A DNA stretch of 64,000 nt from Cladocopium goreaui (lineage: Eukaryota; Sar; Dinophyceae; Suessiales; Symbiodiniaceae), in assembly GCA_947184155.2 (NCBI GenBank), contig CAMXCT020001417.1, positions 71,040 to 135,039 of the forward strand, read 5' to 3'. Both the position numbers and the translations under genes were made by a program. The notes under the pieces are model-generated. The model made no database searches, had not been told where the DNA came from, and saw only the letters and a program-made list of their open reading frames with translations. Position 1 is the stretch's first letter; each line of letters begins with the position of its first letter. Below, one piece after another: positions 44,018 through 54,400 of the stretch.

Positions 44018-44134
44018 CTGGTTGGTGGTGACTGGAACATTTGGATTGTTTATTTCCATATATATATATATGTATATTGGGAATAATCATCCCAACTGAC
44101 TCATATTTTTTCAGAGGGGTGGCTCAACCACCAG
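44018..44134 (+). repeat. Family B element, copy 10
   Basis: CTGGTTGGTGGTGACTGGAAC start, shortened end GCTCAACCACCAG. Internal TA run. The GTGACTGGAAC variant is shared with 48857. Confidence 0.75.
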
Positions 44135-46078
44135 ATAGAATAACCATAAACAGTAAAATTGACCATGAATTCACTGGTGTTCAATCTGAAAGGATCGCAT
44201 TGTTGCCAATCCACTTGAGCGCCGAGCGAGCGCCGAGCGGAAAAGCCAGATTGGTGTTCCAGAAAGCTTCGGTAGAAACCCAGGGCTGGCTAGTCATTTT
44301 CACATTTCTCCTGGTAAAAGCCTCTCTTTGATTAAGATCTTAGAAGGATTGTGTTTCTTGATGGTTCCTGCTAGTGTTGATTAGTGATGGTTGGTGAATG
44401 TTGGTGACGTGCAGTTAGTGATGCTTACTTTTCACCCGATTCAACCTTGGATGGCTAGTTTCATCCTTTCATCTGTTGCTACTGGTATGGGACATATCTA
44501 CTTACTAACCAGCTAAGAATGTCATTTTTCTTTTTGCAGGGTAACTAAGATTGTCGATGATGTCTCGTATGTGGTTGTTCAATGTGTTTCATGTTTATCA
44601 TAGTTCTGCTGAATTGCAGCTTGGGAATCCCCAGATTTTTGAGATATAGATCCCCAAAATAAGTGAAGAATGCGCGCACGCTCAGCCAGTGAGCATTGTT
44701 TGAACATGTTTGGAATGGAGGAGATCATCATTTCAAGATCTCCACAATGTGGCAACCCACAAAAACAAGTTATTGTTGGTGTGTAATCCCATTTAATTAT
44801 AGATATTATAGTTGGAACTGGTTGGAACTAGCATAATTCCTAGTTAATTATAGATATTATAGTTAATCCCATTTCTATAATCAAAAAGATATTTTAACTT
44901 ATATTTTAACTATTTAATTGTAGTTGGTTTTCATTGAGTTCTGAAGCAACTTACCTTTCCAACATTTCAGGTGATTTCAGGTGCCACCATCCCCATGATG
45001 CACCCGATGTTTTCGACCCCTTAAAACGATGAGAGCCCCGCAAAATCCTGTTGATTTTTGCAGAGGTTGATATAACCCATTAATATCCCATTTTAACCAT
45101 ATACATATAAAATATAGTATAATGGATTTTTATATCCCATATAATAATATCTCAGTATACTTCTATACAGATTTATAATGAATCCATTATATAGAAGTAG
45201 ATAAACATAAACTCATTTTTCACAATCTCAAAAAACGATAAACATGCATGATGTATCATCATTTTAGTGGGAATTCAAATTCGCGTTTCCTTTTGTTGGT
45301 GGGGATGACGCCCAAAAAAGCTGGGTCATCACATTAACCGTTTGGAAGTTTGGAGGTTAGTGATGTTGATTATTGGGTTTACCCTAATGCCTGGCAATAG
45401 CAATCAACATACTAAGAACCTGGCAATGAATTATTATACTTGGTAATATTAGTATCCTTCCCCTTTTTTGGTGGTTTAATTGAAAGGGAACCAATTACCT
45501 GGCACCCATTCAACCCTTTGTCAGGCTTCAAAAGCGTAAGATATCAAAGTGGGGCCCACAAACGATAGCTACAGTAAGTTGGCTTAACAACTCCATGCAC
45601 TATGAATACTATAATTATAAAGAATTATAAGTGATAAGTATCATAACCATAGTATACCATAGGTGTATAAAGCCCATTACAGTAACTATAGTTACAAGCA
45701 TCGTAAACCATATTGAAACATTGTAGGTGGCTTGCCCCAAAGTGACAACATCTTCCCGGGTTGGCTTGGTTCTGGGTGAACCTTGGTCGAAGAGTATTGT
45801 GGCTTACCGTAGTTTGCCATAAAGGTAAAAGAAAAAACACATGATCAATGGATATCAATGGCCCATTTCAAATTCTGGTACCTAAGTTGGAGGTACCTAC
45901 CATTCATATCCATACATAATGGCCTATGTAAGGACTTTGTAATGGGATATGCCTCATAAATATGGTTTTCTATTCTACAATACCCCCATTGGTATGCCAT
46001 TTTTAGCGAGAGTGAAGGGTGATCCCTTGTTGGGCCCCCCAGTTCTCCTAGTTCTCCTAGTTCTCCTAGTTCTCCCAG
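44135..46078. other. Intergenic or intronic stretch
   Basis: A coding-like patch at 44195-44330 (LPIHLSAERAPSGKARLVF) and one at 44972-45031. Two near-copies of TTAATTATAGATATTATAGTT at 44790-44870. A D-like fragment at 45549-45735. A 9-bp repeat AGTTCTCCT x4 at 46041-46076. Confidence 0.4.
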
Positions 46079-46163
46079 GCGACTCCCAGGTAGATAGACG
46101 AACTGACCAAGTAGACGATGCCACTAGTTGCGTTGCTTCCCTTGCACAGCTGGGGAGATTCAG
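46079..46163 (+). CDS. Exon of an unidentified gene (gene 2)
   Basis: After CTCTCCCAG: DSQVDRRTDQVDDATSCV, ASLAQLGRF; ends TTCAG/GTTTTTT, phase 2. Acidic/polar, probably helical. It joins in phase to the exon at 46283. Confidence 0.45.
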
Positions 46164-46282
46164 GTTTTTTAACCAGCCAAATCATGGAAATTTAGCTGAA
46201 GATTGTGAGTTTTTTTTCTTTATTTGATATATTGTAAAGGGAAACTGTTGGAATATGATCATGTGTTTTTTAACATTCTTAG

Positions 46283-46349
46283 AGACGACTGCAAAGAAAA
46301 TCCGGATGAAGACGGTCTTCGAAGTGTGGCAGTGAAGCAGCAGAGAATT
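46283..46349 (+). CDS. Exon of gene 2
   Basis: After TTCTTAG: (R)DDCKENPDEDGLRSVAVK, QQRI, then GTAGAT. The Arg codon is completed across the intron. The frame is open to 46378 (VDFTPILIG), where a second GT donor lies. Confidence 0.45.
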
Positions 46350-46403
46350 GTAGATTTCACGCCGATTTTAATCGGGAGGTGAAACATTGTCGTGTGATCC
46401 CAG

Positions 46404-46530
46404 CACAATTGGTTAAACAGGATATTCAACCAGCTAGGCGAAAACATGCTGAAACCAATAAGTAACATTCCATGTGGAAATCTGCCATTCACTGATGATC
46501 TGTATTTCTTATTCGGGGGGTTGGATGAGT
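46404..46530 (+). CDS. Exon of gene 2
   Basis: After TGATCCCAG: HNWLNRIFNQLGENMLKPIS, NIPCGNLPFTDDLYFLFG, GLDE, then TGA in frame at 46530-46532, or a GA donor. No family is recognised. Confidence 0.4.
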
Positions 46531-46590
46531 GAACGGGGGATTCCAAAACATGATGACTCCGAGGGAGGCGGCGCGGCGTGGCTGAATTAG

Positions 46591-46697
46591 TGCACGACAT
46601 GAGTAAAGATGCGGTCGAAGCTCGTTGGGATTCAGTTGATTTCAGCTGGGTAGGTAGATCTTCTTGGGTGTTGAAGGGCAAGAACGCACTTCTTTGA
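46591..46697 (+). CDS. Terminal exon of gene 2, tentative
   Basis: After GAATTAG: HDMSKDAVEARWDSVDFSW, VGRSSWVLKGKNALL, TGA. A - strand frame spans 46259-46681, but its composition is less protein-like. Confidence 0.35.
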
Positions 46698-47370
46698 TCT
46701 GATGATGTCTGATGATATTTGATGCAATGTCAGGATTGACGGGATTCAACTTTCACTTCATATATATGCCCCACCCACCCCGACATCCGAAGGATACGCG
46801 GGGGCCTCCCTTCAAGCCTTGGCTGTGACAGAATTTCCGCGGTAAAGTGCTGGTCTGCACAGCTACAGAGTTGACAGGATATGTGAGGAAAGTGTCATAG
46901 AATAATGAATTGATTCACACGATTTCAAGTAGTTATATAAAGGTGTTCATATGATTTTATAATATTTACTATATGTTGACATGAAATCTAATCCTGCAAC
47001 TCTGTGAAAAAGCAGGAAACTCATGTCGCTGTGCTTCTTCGGGATTCATGTGATCGCCTGCTTTGTTCACATTGTAAGGTCGCCAGCAGGAGCCCAACAA
47101 CCATTTTTAGGGCTGGGTGCACATCTTGTAGTGTTTGTAGTTCAGGTAAGTATATTTGACATATGATATAGTTGATGTTTGGCACACTGCATTTGCCCAC
47201 ACAACACTTCTACAATGCGGGGGGGCCCAGTATGGCCCAGTTATTGTTGTTGGTTCATAAACCCCATTATCTATAGTTATAAGTTATAAGGTAAAAGTAT
47301 AAACTTATAAACCTGTATAACCCATAGTTATTGGAGTAACATTATATAAGAAACTATGTTACCAACGTAG
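46698..47370. other. Intergenic stretch
   Basis: AT-rich with a GC-richer patch near 47035-47150. A D-like fragment (GGGGGGGCCCAGTATGGCCC) at 47218 and ATAAGTTATAAGGT-type repeats to 47340. Confidence 0.4.
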
Positions 47371-47650
47371 CGTAAACGAGCGCCCATCGGTACCAAAATT
47401 GTCCTTGCCAACGTGCCGACCAAAACGGTTAAAACGGTGATGATCCTGCGAAATCACGAATGAAGGCAGCCTGACAGACATGGAAAGTGTTCGTAAAGTT
47501 GGGTGAGGTTTGCCGCTTCTGACCTTCGTTGTCAGACTTGGCACTCCTCCCTTCGCCGGTTTTTGTTTGAGCGGAGCGCCGGTTGATGTACTCCAGATTT
47601 TGGGAGAAGAGCGAAAAACAGTGATGAAACTGTACTGTATATTTCTTATG
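47359..47650. CDS. Coding-like island, strand unresolved
   Basis: The - strand is open for about 290 bp (HVGKDNFGTDGRSFTLRW at its end). On + the exon-like pieces APIGTKIVLANVPTKTVKTV, TWKVFVKLGE and TWHSSLRRFLFERSAG are separated by very short gaps. Either may be real. Confidence 0.3.
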
Positions 47651-47978
47651 AGATAAATGATAGAAGAAATTGGATGGTCAACTTGTTTACACTGTCAATA
47701 TATAATAATTAGTAACGGTTGTTCACAAAGTTCTTTCTTGTGGCATTGTATGAATTAAATGGTTGAGATATCTGTTGAATCAGCAAATTTTGGCTACCTC
47801 GCATACCTCCACCATGGGAAACGAGCAAAACAAAACACACCTAATATCACCTAATCTTTCAGGTACCTGTCAGACAAGGACTCCCAAGTCCAAGATGGTT
47901 TTTGAACATATGTTAAATGAGGGTAAATGAGGAAAAAATCATCACACATATTCTCAAGTCATGTAAAATCACCCTGGT

Positions 47979-48082
47979 TACCGACTGGTAAACTAACATA
48001 ACCATGGAATATCACCATTTTTTATGGGTAAATCCACTATAAATGGCCATTTTCAATAGCTATGTTAGTTTACCAGAAGGTA
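47979..48082. repeat. Family A element, copy 18
   Basis: TACCGACTGGTAAACTAACA to GTTTACCAGAAGGTA. TACCGACTG recurs right after the element. Confidence 0.8.
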
Positions 48083-48203
48083 CCGACTGAAATCATAAAA
48101 CATAACCCTGGTGACCATCCTCAGAGGCCTCGATCCCTTGATCTAAGCTAACTCTGGGCGTCTTCCGCGTCTCGCGATGCACATCACGGATCGTTTTCAA
48201 CAG

Positions 48204-48448
48204 TTTACATCGCACAGCCTACGCTGGACAGTTCCTCGTTGCAGGGGAAAAGATCGGAGCTTCCCAAGGCACTGGCGCTCGATGGTGCCATCAAATTGGG
48301 AAATATGAACCAAGATAAACATAAAAACACAAGTAAACATGTGGTTTTCTGTCAACAAGCATGGAACGACACAAGAAAGCCGACACGGTGCTTTAAAAAA
48401 AATGGGCTGAAGCACCAAGGATTGCAATTTTATCTCGGAGACCGATAA
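48204..48448 (+). CDS. Candidate exon, unknown protein
   Basis: After TTTTCAACAG the frame is open 80 codons to TAA: YIAQPTLDSSSLQGKRSEL, PKALALDGAIKLGNMNQDK, then a Lys/Gln-rich end. It is open upstream to 48149 too. Other frames are partly open. Confidence 0.35.
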
Positions 48449-48660
48449 TAAGCATCAAAGATGGGAGATTCAATCAAAGAAATACGGAGCTACTATGACT
48501 TAGGCATCAAGCATGGGAATTATTATCCAAGACTGGGAACATAATTGATATATATATAATTATATATATAATATAATTACCAAACCAAAATGGTATGATT
48601 TCAATTGATCACTGATTGCTGGGTGGGTGTAAGTACTTGTTTCATCGTACTTGTTTCATA

Positions 48661-48770
48661 AACGACATCGGCATTGATTTTGATCCAAAATGGTTCCAAC
48701 ATGACCGTCACCACATTTTTTCCGGGAGTGACTCAAGCACCAAGCAACGGTTTGGTCCGCGTTTGAAACG
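48661..48770 (+). CDS. Exon of an unidentified gene (gene 3)
   Basis: DIGIDFDPKWFQHDRHHIF, SGSDSSTKQRFGPRLK, ending AAA CG/GTAATGG (phase 2). The 5' border is not clear; the frame is open back to about 48630. It joins in phase to 48971 through an intron ending in a family B element. Confidence 0.45.
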
Positions 48771-48856
48771 GTAATGGAAACGGTGCACATTCATCCCCGA
48801 AAAGAGTTGGCCGCCATAGATTCTATAGCAATTTCCATGGCAAGTTCCATCAATAT

Positions 48857-48970
48857 CTGGTTGATGGTGACTGGAACATGCATTTTATGACTTTCCATAT
48901 CTTGGGAATTTCATCATCCCAACTGACTTTCACTCACATTTTTCAGAGGGGTAGGTCAACCACCAACCAG
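48857..48970 (+). repeat. Family B element, copy 11, supplying a 3' splice site
   Basis: CTGGTTGATGGTGACTGGAAC to CAACCACCAACCAG. Its last base is the last base of the predicted intron 48771-48970. Confidence 0.8.
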
Positions 48971-49077
48971 ATATTTATGTCAAGCGCGTATGAGCCAACA
49001 TCAAATTAAATGGGCATATGATGTGGATGTCCCTGGCCATGAGGATCTTGACCTTCGCTTCGCGACGTCCATGAGAT
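48971..49077 (+). CDS. Exon of gene 3
   Basis: Starts right after the B element: (R)YLCQARMSQHQIKWAY, DVDVPGHEDLDLRFATSM, then T/GTTTTC. The Arg codon is shared with the previous exon. Confidence 0.45.
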
Positions 49078-50289
49078 GTTTTCAATATTTTCAATATGCA
49101 TATCACATCATATAACTTAATTATCCCAGAAATGACAGTATTTCAGTGAGAGTTATGATGGTACGTTATCCCAGATGATAGTTAATTATGTTATCCCATT
49201 AACATAATTAACTATCATCATTAAGTATGATATAATCATGTTAACTATAATAACTCAACCACTCTCTTATTTTACTTCCAGTAATCCAGTAATCCAGAGG
49301 TGGAATCGGAATTTGGATCTGCATCGCAGGCCTTTACAGCTTTCCCACGGCAGGTTCGTTGTTCAGCTTGGGAGTCCCGGTTGATGTATCTGGAGAATTT
49401 AACGACTTAAAGTGGGTCCCCCAAACGATAGTCTCTTGGTGAACATATCTGAAATGACTATGGTGTGCTATTTATATCTATTTATGACTATAGTTCATGT
49501 TTTTTTTACCAACGTATAATTGTGGGCCAAAAGTGAGCTGGGAAACCGCTATCAAATTTGGTGTGGGATTTATTCATTATTAAACATTTATAGACTATCC
49601 AGATCTATGCTGATATGCTATTCTTGCCACTGTGATCGTATCTTGGGATCTTTCTCAACGTAAGTGGGTATGGATCCAAATGGCTTTGCTTGAGATTACC
49701 CCAAAATCATCAAACTCCAATGTTCAAAAGATGTTAAGAGATGTTAAAAGCCTCATGGACTCATAAATATGTATGTATATATATATATATTAAATTATAT
49801 ACCCTATTGTAAACTAACATAGCGAACTCGAAAATCAGCATGTTAATAGACACATTCACTATACATGGGCTATTTTCAATAGCTACTGTATGTTAAATTA
49901 CCAGAGAGTAGATGTCTTTCAGATCAGAGGGCAAGGACAAGCTCGAAAGATGTCCTGATGCCCTTGAACATAGATACATTCCTCTAACAGTAGGTCATTT
50001 GGAAAAAAAATGGTATCAATGATAGGGGATGTATCTAGATGTATACAGCGATAATATGACTATAGGAAGCACAATACTGTTGGTGTGGTAAAGCGGATGC
50101 CATACACCTGCCTAGCAGTTGGGGATGCTAACGCCAGGCAGTTTTGTGGGTGAACCCTTTCGAGAAGGCCTAGTTTTCAGTCCTGGAGCGAATTGCACAC
50201 TTCAGGGCATTGTCATAGTCATAGTCAACCGGAGACTTGTTACGTGATGTTGTGTTCATCATGTTTATAAACCTATGATTATCTTACAG
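49078..50289. other. Intergenic or intronic stretch
   Basis: Palindromic TTAATTATGTTATCCC/GTTAATGGGATAACAT-type repeats at 49175-49250, a D-like fragment at 49408-49530, a family A element (next entry) and a short GC-richer patch near 50100. Confidence 0.4.
49800..49910. repeat. Family A element, copy 19 (diverged)
   Basis: TACCCTATTGTAAACTAACA to TTAAATTACCAGAGAGTA. Confidence 0.7.
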
Positions 50290-50441
50290 ATTGACACTGC
50301 TTGTACAACCATCTAATTCTCAACTTTTGGATGAGTCGGGAGCCAAAATTGGAATCCTGCCCCATGGTAGATGGGCGAAAGGGACACTCAAGCCCAGTAT
50401 TCAGTCGCTAACCTTTCCAGTTCGAGCGCGTCTTGGGAAAT
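50290..50441 (+). CDS. Exon of an unidentified gene (gene 4)
   Basis: After ATCTTACAG: LTLLVQPSNSQLLDESGAKI, GILPHGRWAKGTLKPSIQSL, TFPVRARLGK; then T/GTGTGT. Good composition over 50 codons. Family not recognised. Confidence 0.45.
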
Positions 50442-50520
50442 GTGTGTATAAAAATATATGTAATACATATATATATATATTTATATTTAGGATACTGTTG
50501 AGTGGATAATTTATGCTTGA

Positions 50521-50631
50521 TCACAAGTAACTGCAACGGGGTAATCTTACTGGTAATCCAATATTTGCGAAACTTCTTGTCAAGAAAGCCCAAATGCCAG
50601 GATTGGGTATGGTTCATTGTCAAGATAGCCG
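50521..50631 (+). CDS. Exon of gene 4, frame uncertain
   Basis: Ends at a textbook donor, AGCCG/GTAAGA. Two frames are open: NLTGNPIFAKLLVKKAQMPG.. and LLVIQYLRNFLSRKPKC... The 5' border was not found. Confidence 0.35.
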
Positions 50632-50854
50632 GTAAGATTGGGTTCATACTCTATGTGTTTAAGTATATAATTATATATATATATATACAATGGAGTATAT
50701 ATATATATACATATGCATGTCTATATATACATATATGGTGCATTGTCAATATAATTCATCATAAGATTGGGTATGGTTTATGATCGGCTTCACCACCTCA
50801 ATGGTATTGTCATCATGATTTATGTTCAGTGCTTTTAAATTACGATTTTACAGG

Positions 50855-51015
50855 TATACAACACTGGTTCAGACACACCCAAATATCATATTATATGAAT
50901 ATTGCTGCTTTTATATTCCATCAATATCCCCATTTACATACCCATGTTTTTTTTGTTTGAACCCAGGCATCACAATTATTGGTGGAACACCCAGCCAAGG
51001 ACAACGTGATACTGT
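50855..51015 (+). CDS. Possible exon(s) of gene 4
   Basis: After TTTTACAG a + frame reads YTTLVQTHPNIILYEYCC. After GAACCCAG another piece reads ITIIGGTPSQGQRDT. Phases fit weakly. Confidence 0.25.
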
Positions 51016-51047
51016 ATATAGATATAAAAATGTAGATTTTCCTTGCG

Positions 51048-51110
51048 TATATATATATGTATATATATGTGCATATATATATGTGCATATATATATATAT
51101 ATATGTGGAT
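51048..51110. repeat. TA/TGTGSA minisatellite, left part
   Basis: TATATATATGTGCATATA-type units. They are the left remainder of the array that continues at 59638, split by the retrotransposon. Confidence 0.85.
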
Positions 51111-51489
51111 TGTGATTGGCAACACTGGCAACGGATATCCTCCTCCCAGTCCACCACGGCGCTCTCAGATTGTTTTTCCCTTCCAGGCCACAAGTCTGAT
51201 CACGGTGCAAGTCGGGGATCAACCCCGAGGCAACAAGAGTTATCCAAACTCAAGGCAACGGCTGGATGCAAAGTGCTCCTATGGATTTTTTTTGGGGGAC
51301 CCCTGGTCCAAAGCAGTAAGTGCGGCCTCGCACAAAGCCTATGGCTAAAACACACGGAAGCAAATGACCCTCCCTCACCTTACCCTATGGGCACTCCTGA
51401 GCCATGCATGTGCTATGGATGTGAACTCTGGTGATTGACCCTTTGATTGGATTGTAAGACAAGAAGTGCAATGATGTTGAACATTCACA
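51111..51489 (-). repeat. 3' LTR of the copia element
   Basis: On the - strand it begins TGTGAATGTTCAAC and ends GCCAATCACA. The polyprotein stop codon (51485-51487) lies inside it, and a short purine tract GGGAG precedes it. Confidence 0.95.
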
Positions 51490-54400
51490 CTCCCAAAAAG
51501 TCAAAACTTTCAAGAAAACAAGCATCATTGCACGGACCAGAGGTATGGTCAGAGGAATCTCCCTTTAACCATCGCATCCGATTTCGAGCAGTCGCTCGAT
51601 TTTTCAAGACCTCAAGTTCATCGTGTAATTTGTAGTGTCCCCATTTCAGAGTCTCTCTAAGGAAATTTGTTTCCATTATCTTCGTCAACGCATCTGCAAG
51701 TTGTGCTCCGGAATGGACCCACCTCAATGACACTCCCTCAGCAATGAGATCTTTAATGGCACGCGCAGTTAATTGCGTTCGGAACTCTGCACAGCTTGGT
51801 GTGGCTGTCTTGGTGATGAGATCGAACAGGCTTTTGCAGTCAGTTGCGGCAAAACTTTCGGGAAGTTGCTGGGCTTTGAGAGTTGCAGTGGTATACGTTT
51901 CTGGTAAATCTTTGAAGGCTTGTTTTGGATTCTTCCATGGCACTTTGGGGTCCAACATCCACGCCCAGCACAAACGGATCCATGACAATTGATCCAGCAC
52001 GGTCCCCAGTGATGTCGTCTCAGCTGCAAGTGTACTCGTGACCACCCTTTGAATCTTTTTACTTCCCCACGAAATAGGACTCACTGGACATGTAGTATTG
52101 TGACCAATGTCTTTATGGGTCGCCATTATGAGGGTACCTGTTTGGGAATTGGGGTTTCCCTTTGAAGCAAAGGATGCGTCTGAGAATGCAAGAAACCTTA
52201 CATCAGGAATGGGGATGTTTTGTATTTTGATAGTGACATCATGGTGTTTCTTGGCCTCATGGAGGGTTTGGTTGGCCTTGATAAGTGTCTCAACGGTGGC
52301 ACTGTTGATGGAAGATTGTAAGTAGCTGAGTCTGCTGGATAAGTCAGGACGGGTGTGCACGGATGCGTACTGGAGGCTGCCGATCAACGCACGGAGTTGC
52401 TGTCTTTCTTCCTCAGTGATTTTCTCTTCCAGTTGTCTTCTGCGGTCCAGTGAAATTTTAATTGGGTCGATTGCAGTTACATACTTGGATTGTGATAAAT
52501 GAATATTGCCATTGGTAGTTTGAGACATGTCAATTCCAGTGAAAGTGAATTGGGAAATCCTCTTTGATCCAAACGGGTACTTCTTTTCCAGCTGGTCCAG
52601 TACTTTGAGAAACCGTTCATTTCCGGCACACAATCCGTCGTCCACATGAAGTCCTAGGATACCATCGGGTTGTCCACTGTCGAAATCTCTGAGGATGAAC
52701 AAGCATGGATCAAATGGTGACTGTTGAAACCCTAAACCCAAAAGTTCTTCAAGAATTGCTTGGAACCACATAAATGGAGCGTCCACCAAACCATATGCGC
52801 CTTTCTCCAGTTTGCAAATTTCTTGGGGTGACAATCCCATCATTTTGATAATCTCAGGTACCGGTTCTATGGCAAGGATTCGATCCTTTTGATTTTTCCC
52901 CTGCAAAAACGCGGCTTTGATATCAAAAGATCTGAGTGACCATCCTTTTGATGCAATCAACTGAAGTAGAAGCATTTTGGAGTGTCTCCCGAGTGTGGGT
53001 GAATCTCGTGGCACTTCATCAATTTTGGGATCAAGGTATCCTAAAATGACAAGTCTGGCTTTTGCCTTGACATTTTTGGTCAATTTTAGTTTTTCTTTCT
53101 CTTCATCATCAATTGATTTCCACGTGAGAATCCATCTGCATCTTAGGATCTGATCTTGTGGTACTTGATGTCGGAGTATTTTTGATATGGTTCCTGTTTT
53201 CAACCAGTTCTGTATTTCTTGGTCTTTTGCCCTTTGAAACTCTGCCTTTTCACCCTGGTCCAGTGTCGAGAGTTTCACTTCCGACCTCTGGCGCTTCGCT
53301 GCCGTGGCAAGAAACGAACATTCGAAAGGATTTTCCTCTCTCTTCCAGTCCTGGATATCGCTTTCGGTGAGCAGGACCTCACACCGCCATGCTTGGTTGG
53401 TGTGAAGTTCAAAGGATTCAGGTTCTTGGTCTATGCAGTGGAGACCTTCACATATCAGGTCGTCATCCTCGGTTTCATCAGGAAGGGGAGTATTCTGGGC
53501 TATCTCCCCTTGTTCACGATCCCTTACAGGGTCTAGTTCTGGCATGGTACCATGTTGACTGCCTGTAGGTGAGGGATTATTACTGGCCTCGCCGGGTTCA
53601 GCATCAGGCTGTTGTTCGGATGCATCATCGGGATTATTTGAGTGAGAATTATTTGATAAATTAGGGTTACTGGTGTTATTGTGGTTATTGGGTGATGGGG
53701 TTACTTCAGTGGAGTCTGGCAGTGACATGTCAAGCATGGGATTATTGTTTGACTGTGGCATGCGGTTTCGTGGAATCTGTTGGGCGATGGTGGAAACTGA
53801 TGGTTCATTCGGAAAAATCACTATGTCTCTGGCTTCCATGGCTGAAACTGGCCTGATATGTTCGGGCGCTGCTCGGTGCAATTTGCTCGCCATTGTGACC
53901 CATATGGTCTGTGCATTCTCATGGACTACGACTTTCATAGGCCCTACCCATTGACTAGGATTTGCCCCTTTCCCTTCCCGCCATGCTATTACCCATTCCC
54001 CAGGTGCATAGTGTTTTGGGGTGCCCCTTGATTTACGGAGGATGGCTTTTCGGAGGGCGGCATCGTTGTCCGCTTGCACAAACGCACGACGTGCACTTTC
54101 TCGGCGTGCCAGTTGCAACCGAAATTGCACTCCCTGAGCAGTCTCTGCATCGGCCAGCATGTGTGCCGGTAGTAGCTCATCGCTGCATACTGAGCCTGGT
54201 AATCTGGTGTGTTTGCCCAGGACTAGCACCTCTGGGGCGTACCCCTTGCGAATGCTGTATGCGTTCTTTGCTTGAACACACCACCATAGACCGTGTTTCA
54301 AATCCGAGTAGGTGTTGATTGGGTGTTCTTTGTCATACTTGGTCAACATGTTCTGCAGTATGTCGCCATGTTTTTCGGCTTTGCCATTTTGGAAATGGGC

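Noticed and set aside
46259-46681. 140-codon - strand ORF
   Set aside because: Overlaps the phase-compatible + exons of gene 2, which have AG/GT borders; the - frame has none.
48678-48699. Reverse-strand resemblance to the dinoflagellate spliced leader (CCATTTTGGNTCAA)
   Set aside because: Only part of the 22-base leader matches, and it lies inside a coding-like exon on the other strand; likely chance.
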